A stretch of DNA of 64,000 nt, taken from assembly GCA_017592665.1 (NCBI GenBank), contig JAGFNW010000042.1:1-64000 (forward strand), in the 5' to 3' direction. The stretch is from Streptosporangiaceae bacterium NEAU-GS5 (GTDB taxonomy: Bacteria > Actinomycetota > Actinomycetes > Streptosporangiales > Streptosporangiaceae). Shown here in pieces: positions 16,309 through 26,518 of this stretch (position 1 is the first letter of the stretch; each line of letters starts with the position of its first letter). Made by a program: the position numbers and the translations under genes. The notes under the pieces were generated by a model that was given only the letters and a program-made list of their open reading frames with translations, was not told where the DNA came from and did no database searches.

Positions 16309-17714
16309 CCCTGTCGGCGACGCTCGCGGAGCTGGTGCGCGACTTCAAGGCCAACGGCCGGATCGTCATCGTCGGCGCCTCCCTGGCGGGGCTCCGGGCC
16401 GCCGAAGCCCTTCGAGGGGAGGGTTTCGCCGGATCTTTGACCATCATCGGAGACGAGCCGTACGAGCCCTACGATCGGCCCCCGCTGTCCAAGCAGGTGC
16501 TCAAAGGCTGGGTGCAGGCCGATCACACGCAGTTGCCCCGCTTCCAGGAGCTGGACGCCGACTGGCGGCTCGGCCTGGCCGCCGTCGGGCTGGACCGGGC
16601 CACCCGGCAGGTGCGGCTGGCCAACGGAGAACAGGTCCCCTACGACCGGTTGCTGATCGCCACCGGGACCCGCGCGCGGCAGTGGCCCAATCCAGCCGAG
16701 GCCGCACTGGAAGGGGTGTACTCGATCCGCTCGCGCGATGACGCCGAGCGGCTCCAGCAGGCGCTGATGGCGGGGCCGTCGCGGGTGCTGGTCATCGGAG
16801 CCGGGTTCATCGGCTCGGAGGTGGCCTCCGTCTGCCGGGATCTGGATATCCCGGTGACCGTCACCGAGCGTGGCCCGGCGCCGCTCATCGGCGCGCTCGG
16901 CGGGGTGATCGGCGAGATCGCGGCGGAGATGCAGCGCGACCATGGCGTCGACCTGCGCTGCCGTGTGGGCGTGTCGTCGCTGGAGGGTGACGCGGGCGGG
17001 CATGTGCGGCGTGCCCGGCTCTCCGACGGGACCACCATCGAGGCCGATGTCGTGCTGGCATCGCTGGGGTCGGTCCGCAACGTCGAATGGCTCGAGGGCT
17101 CCGGCCTGGCGGCGGGTTTTTGGGGTGTCGGCTGCGACGCCGGTGGCCGCGCCTTCGACATCAACGGCGTGACCACCGACACCGTCTACGTCGCGGGGGA
17201 TGTGGCACGCGCGCCCCACGTGCTGTACGAATACCAGTTTCTCGCGATGGAGCATTGGGACAACGCCGTCTTCGGCGCCGAGGTGGCGGCGCACAACATG
17301 GTGAACCTGGAGCCCGGCTACCGCCCCCATCTGCTGCTGCCCGGCTTCTGGTCCGGCCAGTTCGGCGTCAACATCAAATCCGTCGGCGTGCCGCCCTTCG
17401 GCGATGAGATCGTCTTCACGCAGGGCTCGATCAAGGAGCGCCGCTTCGCCGCCGCCTACGGACGCCGGGGGCGCATCGTCGCCGCCGTCACCTTCGACCA
17501 CGGTAAGTGGCTCCAGTACTACGCGGAGCTGATCGAGCGGTCGGCTCCGTTCCCGCCACCGCCGCCGGGCTGGGATCGGCCCGACGTCATGAAGCCGATC
17601 CCCGCCGAATTCCCCGAGCCGGGTGTCCCCACCGCGATCCCCGACGTCGTCCTGACCGGCCACGACCCGAACGAGCGGCGGGCCGAGTTCCGCCCCCGGG
17701 ACCGCCCCTCGTGA
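16305..17714 (+). CDS. FAD-dependent ferredoxin reductase
   Basis: A 469-residue flavoprotein of the ferredoxin/rubredoxin reductase type. FAD-binding motif IVIVGASLAGLRAAEAL near residue 21, the YEPYDRPPLSKQVL stretch typical of this group, NAD(P)H-binding motif VLVIGAGFIGSEVAS near 162, and the second FAD motif VYVAGDVA near 300 are all present. The C-terminal about 60 residues are proline-rich and may be an extension. It transfers electrons from NAD(P)H to the adjacent ferredoxin. The ATGA overlap with the ferredoxin and a 40-base gap to the P450 gene support a single operon. Confidence 0.92.
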   Translation: MTLSATLAELVRDFKANGRIVIVGASLAGLRAAEALRGEGFAGSLTIIGDEPYEPYDRPPLSKQVLKGWVQADHTQLPRFQELDADWRLGLAAVGLDRATRQVRLANGEQVPYDRLLIATGTRARQWPNPAEAALEGVYSIRSRDDAERLQQALMAGPSRVLVIGAGFIGSEVASVCRDLDIPVTVTERGPAPLIGALGGVIGEIAAEMQRDHGVDLRCRVGVSSLEGDAGGHVRRARLSDGTTIEADVVLASLGSVRNVEWLEGSGLAAGFWGVGCDAGGRAFDINGVTTDTVYVAGDVARAPHVLYEYQFLAMEHWDNAVFGAEVAAHNMVNLEPGYRPHLLLPGFWSGQFGVNIKSVGVPPFGDEIVFTQGSIKERRFAAAYGRRGRIVAAVTFDHGKWLQYYAELIERSAPFPPPPPGWDRPDVMKPIPAEFPEPGVPTAIPDVVLTGHDPNERRAEFRPRDRPS

Positions 17715-17754
17715 TCAAGCGACCGGACGGGACAACGGGAAGGAAAGGAACAGC

Positions 17755-19014
17755 ATGGTCGAGGAAACGCCCTGGCAGCAGGCGCTCCGCTACGCCAATC
17801 GCGCCAATCCGTATCCCTTCTACGCCGAACTTCGCAAGACCCCGGTAGCACGGCAGCCGGACGGCACTTACGTGGTCAGCACATATCGGGAGATCGTCGC
17901 GCTTCTGCACGACCCCCGGGTCAGCTCGGATATCAGGAAGATCCGTCAGGCGACCACCACCGACGCCGAGCAGGAGGCCGGGGCGAGCGAGGATGTCATC
18001 TCCTTGGAGCCCAACATCATCACCTCCGACCCGCCCGAACACGATCACGATCGCCGTCTGATGACGCGGCACTTCTACGGCCCGCAGGATGCCCCGCACC
18101 AAATCTCCGACCTGGAGCCCGAGATCGGCCGCGTCGTCGCCGGCCTCCTGGACGCGATGCGGGACCAGACCCGGATCGACGTCGTCGACGAATTCGCCTA
18201 CCCCTTGCCGGTGACCCTGATCAGCAAGATCCTGGGCGTACCGCTGAAAGACGAGCCACGCTTCCACGCCTGGATCGAGACGGCCCTGAACGCCCTGGAT
18301 TTCGGCCCGGAGGCGATCTCCGAGGAGCTGCAGAGCCAACTGGAAGGAGGCCGCCAGGGCGTGCGGGAGCTCAAGCGATTCATCGCCGAACTGCTCGACA
18401 CGTACGCCAAGCAGCCTGGACCGGGCATGCTCTCGGCGATGGTGCACGACGACGGCCGGGAAGGGCACATGTCCGAGGGCGTGCTCCTCAGCAATGCCCT
18501 GCTCCTGCTGTTCGCCGGGCATGAGACCACGGTCAATCTGATCGCCCACAGCGTGCTCACCCTGCTGCGCCACCCCGACGCCCTCCAGAAGCTGCGCCGC
18601 CGGCCCGAACTGATCGTGCCCGGTGTCGAGGAACTGCTGCGCTACGAGTCGTCGGTCCAGTTCTGGCACACCCGCTCCGCGGTCGAGGACATCGAGATCG
18701 CGGGCACCCTCATCCCGCAGGGCTCGCCGATCTTCCTGGTGTACGGCTCGGGCAACCGCGACCCGGAACGCTTCGCGAATCCCGACGAGCTCGACCTCGA
18801 ACGCCCCGACAACCAGCACCTCGGCTTCAGCCAGGGGATCCATTTCTGCTTCGGCGCTCCGCTGGCCCGGCTCGAGGTCCAGGCCGCGGTCGGCGAGTTC
18901 GTGCGCCGGGTGGAGAATCCGCGGCTCGTCGTCGATCCGCCGCCGTACCGGCACAACCAGATCTTCCGCGGGCCGCGCCATGTGCTGGTCGACATCGACG
19001 GGATCCGCGACTGA
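17755..19014 (+). CDS. Cytochrome P450
   Basis: A 419-residue soluble bacterial P450. I-helix oxygen-activation motif AGHETT (LLLFAGHETTVNLIAH), K-helix ExxR (EELLRY) and the heme loop GIHFCFGAPLARLE with the cysteine ligand near C365 are intact, so it should be catalytically competent. ATG at 17755 follows GGAAGGAAAGGAAC. With its own ferredoxin, reductase and a downstream dehydrogenase it forms a complete class I monooxygenase system. The likely chemistry is hydroxylation of a small, perhaps terpenoid or alkyl, substrate followed by oxidation of the alcohol. The substrate cannot be read from sequence. Confidence 0.93.
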   Translation: MVEETPWQQALRYANRANPYPFYAELRKTPVARQPDGTYVVSTYREIVALLHDPRVSSDIRKIRQATTTDAEQEAGASEDVISLEPNIITSDPPEHDHDRRLMTRHFYGPQDAPHQISDLEPEIGRVVAGLLDAMRDQTRIDVVDEFAYPLPVTLISKILGVPLKDEPRFHAWIETALNALDFGPEAISEELQSQLEGGRQGVRELKRFIAELLDTYAKQPGPGMLSAMVHDDGREGHMSEGVLLSNALLLLFAGHETTVNLIAHSVLTLLRHPDALQKLRRRPELIVPGVEELLRYESSVQFWHTRSAVEDIEIAGTLIPQGSPIFLVYGSGNRDPERFANPDELDLERPDNQHLGFSQGIHFCFGAPLARLEVQAAVGEFVRRVENPRLVVDPPPYRHNQIFRGPRHVLVDIDGIRD

Positions 19015-19038
19015 CCCGGCGCGCGGGAAAGGATCGCC

Positions 19039-20079
19039 ATGCGGGCTTTTCAACTCGTCAAATGGCAACAACCGCCGGAGCTGCGTGAAGTGCCGGTGCC
19101 CGAACCCGGGCCGGGGCAGGTCCTGGTGAAGGTCGGGGGCGCCGGCGCCTGCCACTCCGATCTCCACATCATGCAGGCACCCGCCGCGCTCGGTGAGGGT
19201 ACGAGGCTGCCCTTCACACTCGGTCACGAAAACGCGGGGTGGGTGGATACGCCGGGGCCAGGCGTCACCGGGTTCGCGTCCGGAGACCCTGTGATCGTCT
19301 ACGGCCCCTGGGGCTGCGGCCTGTGCGCCAACTGCCGGAAGGGCAGGGAGAACTACTGCCAGCACACCAGTGGCCAAGGCGGAGGCCTCGGTAGTCACGA
19401 CGGCGGAATGGCCGACTACCTGCTGGTCCCGGCGTCACGCTTCCTGATCCCGCTGGGCACCCTCGATCCCCGTGAGGCCGCGCCCCTCACCGACGCCGCG
19501 CTGACCAGCTATCACGCCGTCAAGCGGTCGCTGCACCTGCTCGGGGCGGGCTCGACCGCAGTGGTGATCGGAACCGGCGGCCTGGGCCAGATGGCCATCC
19601 AGATTCTGCGTGCGATCAGCACGGCGACGACCATCGTCGCCGTGGATACCACCGCAGCCAAGCTGGAGATCGCCACGCATATGGGCGCGGACGAGACGCT
19701 GCTGTCGGGCGATCAGGCCGTCACGCGCATCAAGGACATCACGCGGGGGCAGGGGGCTGAGCTCGTGCTGGACATGGTCGGCGTGGAGCCGACCCTGCGA
19801 ATGGCCGCTCGCGTGGCCCGGGTGCTCGGCCACATCACCCTCGTCGGTCTGGGCGGCGGAGCCGTCCCAGTCAACTTCTCGAGCCCGCCGCACGAATGCT
19901 CGGTCGCCGCGCCGTACTGGGGCTACATCCCCGAACTCATGGAAGTGATCGTCTTGGCCCAGCAGCAGAAGATCAAGGTGCTGATTGAGCACTTCCCGTT
20001 GGAACAGGCCGCCGAGGCCTACCGGCTTCTGCACGACGGCAAGATCCAAGGACGCGCGGTCATCACTCCTCACGCTTGA
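19039..20079 (+). CDS. Zinc-dependent alcohol dehydrogenase
   Basis: A 346-residue medium-chain dehydrogenase. Catalytic-zinc ligands lie in GACHSDLH and GHENAG; the structural-zinc lobe has CGLCANCRKGRENYC; the NAD-binding fold has VIGTGGLGQMAIQ. ATG at 19039 lies 24 bases after the P450 stop and follows GGGAAAGGA. It is expected to oxidise an alcohol to an aldehyde or ketone (or the reverse) with NAD(P). As the last gene of the ferredoxin-reductase-P450 operon, the simplest reading is that it oxidises the P450's hydroxylated product. Confidence 0.93.
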   Translation: MRAFQLVKWQQPPELREVPVPEPGPGQVLVKVGGAGACHSDLHIMQAPAALGEGTRLPFTLGHENAGWVDTPGPGVTGFASGDPVIVYGPWGCGLCANCRKGRENYCQHTSGQGGGLGSHDGGMADYLLVPASRFLIPLGTLDPREAAPLTDAALTSYHAVKRSLHLLGAGSTAVVIGTGGLGQMAIQILRAISTATTIVAVDTTAAKLEIATHMGADETLLSGDQAVTRIKDITRGQGAELVLDMVGVEPTLRMAARVARVLGHITLVGLGGGAVPVNFSSPPHECSVAAPYWGYIPELMEVIVLAQQQKIKVLIEHFPLEQAAEAYRLLHDGKIQGRAVITPHA

Positions 20080-20125
20080 ATACGCCTGCCTGACCAGGGG
20101 CAGCCTGTGCCGAAATGGTGTCAGG

Positions 20126-20278
20126 TCATGCGAACTGGGCGTATTCGTGGATCAGTCCGCCGAGCCGGTCGCGTCGAATGATGCGGGCGCTGTTCGCCGG
20201 ATCGGCAGCGGGCGGTGGGGCAGTTCGCCGACTAGGCGGTCGTTGATCCAGAGTGCGGTACGGCCGCTGGTTGGCCAG
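20126..20278 (-). pseudogene. C-terminal remnant of an integrase-core (rve) transposase
   Basis: Reading the minus strand gives NQRPYRTLDQRPPSRR, then PPPAADPANSARIIRRDRLGG and LIHEYAQFA with a stop, which is the usual C-terminus of IS481/IS3-like actinobacterial transposases (compare the end of the IS copies at 45.9 and 47.9 kb: RRDRLGGVLHEY). Only about 50 codons remain. The remnant abuts the truncated DUF2625 gene. Confidence 0.7.
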
Positions 20279-20279
20279 C

Positions 20280-20576
20280 AAGATGGACGGCGCGCCCGGT
20301 GAAGTCTGCTATTTCGCGCCGGGCACCTTGCAATGGGAGGAACTCGGCATCGGGCACAGCGCCTGGTTGTCGTGGATCGCCTCGGGCGGCACAGCCGCCT
20401 TCTATGCAGGGGTTCGGTGGCCTGGATGGGAGCAGGAGGTCGGGTCGCTCGCGCTCGATCAGGGCATGTCGTTCTATCCGTTCCTGTGGAGCACACAGGC
20501 GCGGGACGACCTGGCCTCGACCAGCCGCCGGGCGGTACCGATCGAGGAGCTGTTCGCGTTACAGGCGGAGCGGTGA
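20280..20576 (+). pseudogene. C-terminal half of a DUF2625 protein
   Basis: The frame contains GEVCYFAPGTLQWEELGIGH, SWIASGGTAAFYAGVRWPGW and a tail (MSFYPFLWSTQARDDLAS) that match the second half of DUF2625 proteins, which are about 210-230 residues long. The first half is absent and its place is taken by the transposase remnant at 20126-20278, so the gene appears cut by an IS. The stop codon overlaps the ATG of the next (also decayed) gene as TGATG, a sign that the two once formed a coupled pair. Function of the family is unknown. Confidence 0.65.
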
Positions 20577-21300
20577 TGTCCTATTTGAGTAGGTACTCCT
20601 CCGGAGAGCATGAGGAGGTATGGGCGGAGCTGCGCGCCCTGGGACCTGTGCCGGATGGCCTCATCGCGGATGTGAATGCCGTCGCTGCCGAGACCATGCG
20701 CCGGCTTGGCATGCATGTCGTTCGGATCGCCGAGCAGCTTGGCGAGCTGGACTTCGAACCGTCGTTTCCGGATGTTTCCCTGCACCGGGAGCCAGACGGC
20801 GCCGGCGCAGCGGAGGTAGATCGGCTGAAGGCGGGGATCGGCGGGCTACCGGTGGCGCTGGCGGCGTGCCTGCGGCGGTGGGCGCGGTCTGGTTCGCGGG
20901 TGACGGCCCGGCGGTAGGCTCACCTATCACGGGGATTCAGGGCACGGTGCCGGGATGCCCCCTGGTCTGGGATTTCCCGATCCGCTCTGCCTGCCCGATG
21001 CCGCCTTTCTGGGCTGGAATGGGACGAGTACCGCGATGCTGACGATGCGCAGCACTCGCGGCCGGAGTTTATGTTCGCGTTCGCATCGGATGAGTTGCAT
21101 AAGGCGAACATCAGCGGCGGCCGGCAACGACATCCTCCTGCCATCATGGTGCGCCGACCCGATCTTGAACAATGTTGCCGGGCGGCCCCGGCATCACCTT
21201 GGTGGAGTATCTGAGGGTTTCGTCGCCTGGGGCGGTTCCCCGGCTGGTCGTTCACTCCGACGCAGGCACCCAAGGAACTCACACGACTTCAGACCACCCT
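20576..21300 (+). pseudogene. Frameshifted SMI1/KNR4 (SUKH)-like immunity-type gene
   Basis: The N-terminal frame (MSYLSRYSSGEHEEVWAELR, then DVNAVAAETMRRLGMHVVRI) matches actinobacterial SUKH-type proteins. The frame then shifts near 20880 to VGAVWFAGDGP, and again near 21019 to LEWDEYRDADDAQHSRPEFM and FAFASDELHKANISGGR, and again to ADPILNNVAGRP. Several frameshifts make it a pseudogene. SUKH proteins commonly act as immunity proteins in polymorphic toxin systems, which fits the WapI-type gene just downstream and the RHS toxin at 52.7-59.7 kb. Confidence 0.6.
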
Positions 21301-21551
21301 GGACTTTGAAGGTCGACGCGCTGAGCGGCCTCACCCACCATCGCGTCCAGCCAGTTGTCGCTCGGATCGCGGCAGAAGAGTTCGTCCGGGAAAGACTGGA
21401 CCGCCGACTGTGTCTGCCTTCGCATGGCTGCGGCAAATGGACAGGCTGTGGTGACCAACCGTGACTCCCCATCGCGCAGACGAATGATCACAGGCGCACT
21501 CCCGCGTATCGGCGGTGGGACAAGCGTCTGCTTGTTGGCAGACTGCTGATC

Positions 21552-21983
21552 GTGCGACTAGTTGACAGGACGGGCCATGGGCTAGACATGCGCGTGACCG
21601 GCTATCAGTTTCCCGATGCCGAAGACGCGGCGAAACGGTATAGCTGGCACATGGTGGAGGGGGCCGCAGCCGACGCTGAGGGCTCTTGGCGTTTTCGGTA
21701 TTCAGCGTTGACCTGCGACGAGTCCCCGCAACTGGCTGTCTGGCTGCGCGAGGTCGCGCACACAGATGTACCGGCATCCCTTTCACCCACCGCGCTCGCC
21801 TTCATCGAACCGAATCTTTCAATGGCGGCAACACGGTTCGAGCCGGCCTTCATCGAGATCACTATTGGCCTCGACCTGGAGTTCTCGCCGCCGTGGCAAC
21901 GCCGACGAACTGCTGGCGATCCGTACCTGATCTGTTGTGAATTGACTCCAGAGCAACTCGTGCGGGCGGCGACCGGTGAGTGA
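21552..21983 (+). CDS. WapI-like immunity protein (orphan)
   Basis: A 143-residue protein resembling WapI-family immunity proteins: an N-terminal strand region with VTGYQFPDA, a central SWRFRYSALTCDE, the LSPTALAFIEPNLSMAATRF segment and LEFSPPW near the C-terminus. GTG start at 21552. WapI-type proteins neutralise C-terminal toxins of RHS/WapA exoproteins. No toxin gene adjoins it, so it is an orphan immunity gene, perhaps protective against neighbours' toxins. The preceding 21300-21551 holds no gene I can support. The family call is by pattern only. Confidence 0.6.
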   Translation: MRLVDRTGHGLDMRVTGYQFPDAEDAAKRYSWHMVEGAAADAEGSWRFRYSALTCDESPQLAVWLREVAHTDVPASLSPTALAFIEPNLSMAATRFEPAFIEITIGLDLEFSPPWQRRRTAGDPYLICCELTPEQLVRAATGE

Positions 21984-22247
21984 CTCATCTCTGTATTCCG
22001 CCGCATTCTCCACGGTCGTCGGCATGATGGCATGCGGCGCGCAAAGCGGCAGAAGAGTGCACGGGTTACAGTGGCCAGACCGCGAGCTATGCCGAGGAGA
22101 CGGCCAAGCAGATCACAGCATCGGAGATCGCAGCTGCGGTATACAGTCCGGGCCAGCGTCGGTGACGAGCCAGGTACGCATCTCGTGGCTGCGATTATCG
22201 CAAAGTCCACAACCAGACACCTGTAGAAGCCCAGCCCGTCACCAGAA

Positions 22248-22430
22248 TCATGCGTCGTCCTCAGAATCGTCGTCGTCTTTTTCTCGACCGGAACGTTTGC
22301 TGGAGCGCACCGCGATCACCAGAGACGATACCGCGCTCAGCAGCTCGGCAAGTTGGGTGAGGAGTTCGATGGCGTTCATAAGCTTGACCATCAGACCCAG
22401 GGCACACCGCCGCCATTCCGGTTCAGTCAC
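22248..22430 (-). CDS. Possible small hydrophobic protein
   Basis: A 60-residue frame (start at 22430, or at an internal ATG giving MVKLMNAIELLTQLAELLSA) with one hydrophobic helix and a tail of alternating basic then acidic residues (KRSGREKDDDDSEDDA). Third codon positions look coding-like. It is divergent from the STAND ATPase gene at 22512. No family recognised; it could be spurious. Confidence 0.35.
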   Translation of the reverse strand: MTEPEWRRCALGLMVKLMNAIELLTQLAELLSAVSSLVIAVRSSKRSGREKDDDDSEDDA

Positions 22431-22511
22431 ATCGCATCGTCGGTCGAGCTCAGGCGCCTACCATGGATTTTCCGGACCGGATCGGTCCGGAAATGATCGA
22501 CAGGAGCGACG

Positions 22512-25500
22512 ATGAGCGATCAAGAGACTGGGGCTCGCGCGTACTTCGCGGCCAGATTTAATGACCTGCTTGAGGCAGCTCGCGGCGTGCTCCTTTCTAC
22601 TGTCGCACGTAGAGCAAATATTGATAGGCCGGAAGGTGCCAAATGGACGGCCGACCAAAAAAGGATTAGCGCTTGGAAGACCGGAACGAACGTCCCACGA
22701 TACTTCGACGAACTCCAAGGCGTCTGGGCGTGCTCTTCAGGTACGCGCGCCCCAACATGGACACATCAGCTGGTGAACCGGAGATTCTTAAGTTAGACAG
22801 GTGGCGAATCTGGTGGAATGCCGCGCGCCAAGAAAGGCCTCAAACTTCAGGTGCTGCGCGAGGAGGGGTCGGCAGTGAGTCACCAACTTCCACAGTTCAT
22901 CTCGACCCCTATGCCGGGGTGATCGAGGCGTATAGGTCATATTATCTGAGTGACTTCGATGGCAGAGTGGACCAACTCACCCGTCTGATGGATACGGTTT
23001 ACAGCGCTCCGGGATACCATCTGGTCGAAGGTTTGGCCGGCTGCGGAAAAACAGCATTTTTCGTGGCCCTGAGGGAAGCACTTGTACAGGCGGGCGCCGA
23101 GGTAGCCTCGTTCTATATCCGCAGAGGCCACGACGACTCCGCAGGAGCCTTCTTGCCTAAGGTGATCAGCCAGCTGATCGAAATCCTCCAACGACATGAT
23201 GCCCGCTGGTTCACGGTTGGAGTCGCCGAGACATTCGAAGGACAACGGCTCCAGTTCGGCCAGTTGTGGCAGCAGGCGAGTGAGACTGTGGTCCGCCCTT
23301 TGGTCCTACTTCTTGATGCTCTCGACGAACAGGTGCTGCAACCATCCATCAGCGACCTGCTAACTATCGAGATGGGCCAACGAGGCCGTATCGTGGTGTC
23401 GGCCAGACAGGCTCCGGAATTTCCCGCGACGCTAGGGTTTCTGCATCCCCTTACCACATTGTCGAATGAGCACAGGACCCGACTGAGTCCACATCCACGT
23501 GCCAGACCCCGGGAAGAGAAGATCCGGCAAGACTTTGACGCTCTCCTCGGCGAAGGAGCGGACCTGAGCGACCATGTGTTGGGGATGTACGCCGCCGGTG
23601 GCGGCCCCATTTCGGACGCGGATCTTGGAGACATGCTGGGCTGTACGCCGGCCAGAATTCAGGCGGCCAGACGCCCCATCTCATCAAGCCTCCTCGCTAT
23701 TCCCACCGAAGAAGGCCGCTATGAGTTCACCATCGCTCATCCCGACCAACGCGCCTATGTAGCTGGGCAGTTGGGCGCCTCGCGAGGGCGAGAGCTCGCG
23801 ACGCTGGTCAGGCAATGGGCCAACCGTTATGGTCAAGACTGGCCGGACGATACGCCTCCCTATCTGCAGCGTCATCTCCACGACTTCTTGGTCGTCGCGG
23901 ATCTCTCCGATCGTTCTCAGCTTCTTCTTAGCCTTGTGAGTGACGAGCGTCGCAGGCTTAGCTTCCGTTCTGAGGGTCATTTCGGCACTCTCTCACAGAT
24001 CGTGAATTCCGCAGCCAGGTCTTTGGATGGCCAGCCTGCCTCTCCTCGGCTGGCAGTTGATCTCTTCTGTCTGTTATTGGCCAGGATCTTCATATCATCT
24101 TCCGGAGTGCACCTATCTCCTCATGTGCTGTATGCGATGGCCTGGGCAGGGGCTATAAAGCAGGCCAGGCGGATAGCCATCTCGATTTCCTCGCCCCAAA
24201 CGCGTTGGGAATGCCTTATGTGGATCGCATCTGGGGGGATTATCGGTGGCGCTGTGATCGAAGGATGCGAGATCGCACGAGAGGCTGGAGATGCACCGGC
24301 CGATGCCGTTGTCTCGGAGAACATGATCCGCGCGCTCATCGCATTCGGCAACGCGCTGGCCGATGCGAGCAGGATCGAAGATGCCGCGCAGAATCTGCAC
24401 ACGGTCATCACACTTCTACAAGAGCAAGCGATTCAATGTGATCACGATCTAGCGATTGAACTCATTACCCTATCTCGCAAGGTTAGAGTGGACCAGGAAG
24501 ACGCCGAGTACATCGATAGCCTGCAAAAAGATCGCAAAGACGAGTTCCTCGCTGCGATCGCGGTGCGCCTCGCAGCCAGCGGATGGCTCGAAGAGTCGCT
24601 TGCGGAATCCGGAAGGATTGGAAATCGGGGCATACATGCCCATCTAATCGCTATTACCGCACGAAACGCAGTTGAATGTGGCCAGACGGACCGTGCCCGC
24701 GAATTGGCAGAAATGACTGAGGCGATGCTTAGTCCATCAGGCACTGAAATGGTGACAGCGCTGACGATTCAGGAATTGCTGCGAACATACAATGCACTCG
24801 AACAAAATGGGAGCTCGCGTGCCTGGCAGGAGCGATTGATTTCCATCGCCAACGCGCAGGACACGATCACGGGAGCAGCCATCCTAATGGAAGTGGCAGC
24901 GTCGCTGCCTGACGGCGAGCCATTGAAGATCGCGGCACGACAGGCCGCCGACAATGCCCTACACGTGATGGAGGAAAGCGGCTCCTTCCTATACGACTCC
25001 CACTACTCGGATGGTTCTCTCACCGCGTTTGCAGGAGCATTGGCCCAGGCCGGCGATGTGCGCAATGCGATAAAACTGATGACCCGAGCGAGGATCGACT
25101 GGTTCAACACCACACCTGCGATTCAGGTTGCTCGGAAATTGGCTGTCGCCGGCGCCATCGACGAGGCAATCGCACTCTGCCTTCGCATTGGGGAGCAGGG
25201 AATGCGTGTTTACGATTTCGCCCATATCGATGAGCATCGGGTCAGCGCCCTCGTCAATGTTGCCATCGCGCTCCTCGAAGATCGCTCGGCAGAGAAGGCG
25301 GAAACAGTCATTGCCAGGGCCTTCGAATTGACCATGGGGGTGGAGAATTCCTCGTGGTGGACTAAAGTGGCTGTAGAAATCTCTGTCGATTTGCTCGTTG
25401 CTGGCCGCACCGAGCATGCTCTCGCTCTATGTGATGCGACCACTGAGCTGTTCGACCTGATCGATGACAATGCCGAATACACACGCATACTCGCGCTGAC

Positions 25501-26518
25501 AGCTATAGTCTTAGCGTGCGCCGGGCGCATAGAAGAGGCCGTCCAGTTCACGTCGACCGCAGCCTTCTGGATAGGCGAATTCTCATTGCTAATGTTTCAG
25601 ATGGGTGTTCCCCACTATGAGGTTATGGTGGCCAGCGCGATAGTCGCGGACGACGATGGATTCGGAATCCTCGATTTCGACTACGATCCCGCTTTCATTG
25701 CTCGCGCGGCGGCCGATGGAGCTTTTCTTCTTGCTCGGGCAGGCAGGAACGACGATGCAATGAGGCTCGCGGACAAGGCATTGGAACGAGCACATGCCTG
25801 GCATGACAGCGATGACTCGCCTTATATATTTGCACGCCTTTCGGTGGTACTGGCGCTATGTGGTGATACCACCCGGGCCCGGGAGTCCATAAGAAGCTCT
25901 TCTGAAGCCGCTGTGGATTCGAGTGACATTGAGGCAGAGATCGAGAGGATTCCGCTGACAGCCCTTGCTGCAGCATTGATCGGCGATGTCGAGAGCGTTA
26001 CCCGAACTGTGGATGAATATGTAGAACAAGTCATGTCGAGCGGGAACACTCGGTCGCTTCGGCTGTTGTCTGAACTGCTTCGTCCTCTTGCCGAACACGG
26101 CCTCGAGCGTCGATACCTGGCGCATCATGTGGACCGCATATGGATCGAAGGCGTCCTAGCAGCTAGGCAGTCATTTTCCGACGAGGAACTCCGCACGTTG
26201 CTCGAGTGCTTCGTTTGGGTTCAGAACATCGACCGCGCCAAGGATGTACTTGCGAGAATAGCAGTGAGGATGGAGGGCGAGTGGCACTTCCTAAGCTCCC
26301 TGACGCGGACCCTAGAGGACTCCCCGGCCAGAGAAGCCCTGGCACTCGACATCGCTATTGGCCTAATGCAATCTGCGCTGAGTGGGGGCGATCCGGAACC
26401 GCATGCCATCGTCAAGAACTGTCTACGTCTCTTCCCGGAACTTTGCTTGGGGCGTTGGCACGCGACCATGAAGCCGTACGGAGACCCTCCTGCACCACGG
26501 ACTCGATGGGCGCTTTGA
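22512..26518 (+). CDS. HTH-STAND ATPase with long helical-repeat region (one apparent frameshift)
   Basis: Two frames form one gene. The first begins at ATG 22512 (GACAGGAGCGACG ribosome-binding region) with a helix-turn-helix-like N-terminus (QKRISAWKTGTNVPRYFDEL) seen in front of actinobacterial STAND ATPases. At about 22723 one base seems missing and the other frame continues LGVLFRYARPNMD to the end, giving about 1335 residues. An NTPase module follows, with P-loop GLAGCGKT (23030-23053) and Walker B VLLLDALDE (about 23303). Then come some 800 residues of TPR-like helices (for example ALADASRIEDAAQNL, DRARELAEMTEAM). STAND proteins are switch ATPases that oligomerise on sensing a ligand; several are antiviral. 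No effector domain is recognised. GC content is visibly lower than in its neighbours, suggesting transfer. Confidence 0.75.

Noticed and set aside
16230-19398. Long minus-strand open frames opposite the P450 operon (477 and 603 codons)
   Set aside because: They are antisense to genes with intact catalytic motifs; GC-rich codon bias produces such open antisense frames.
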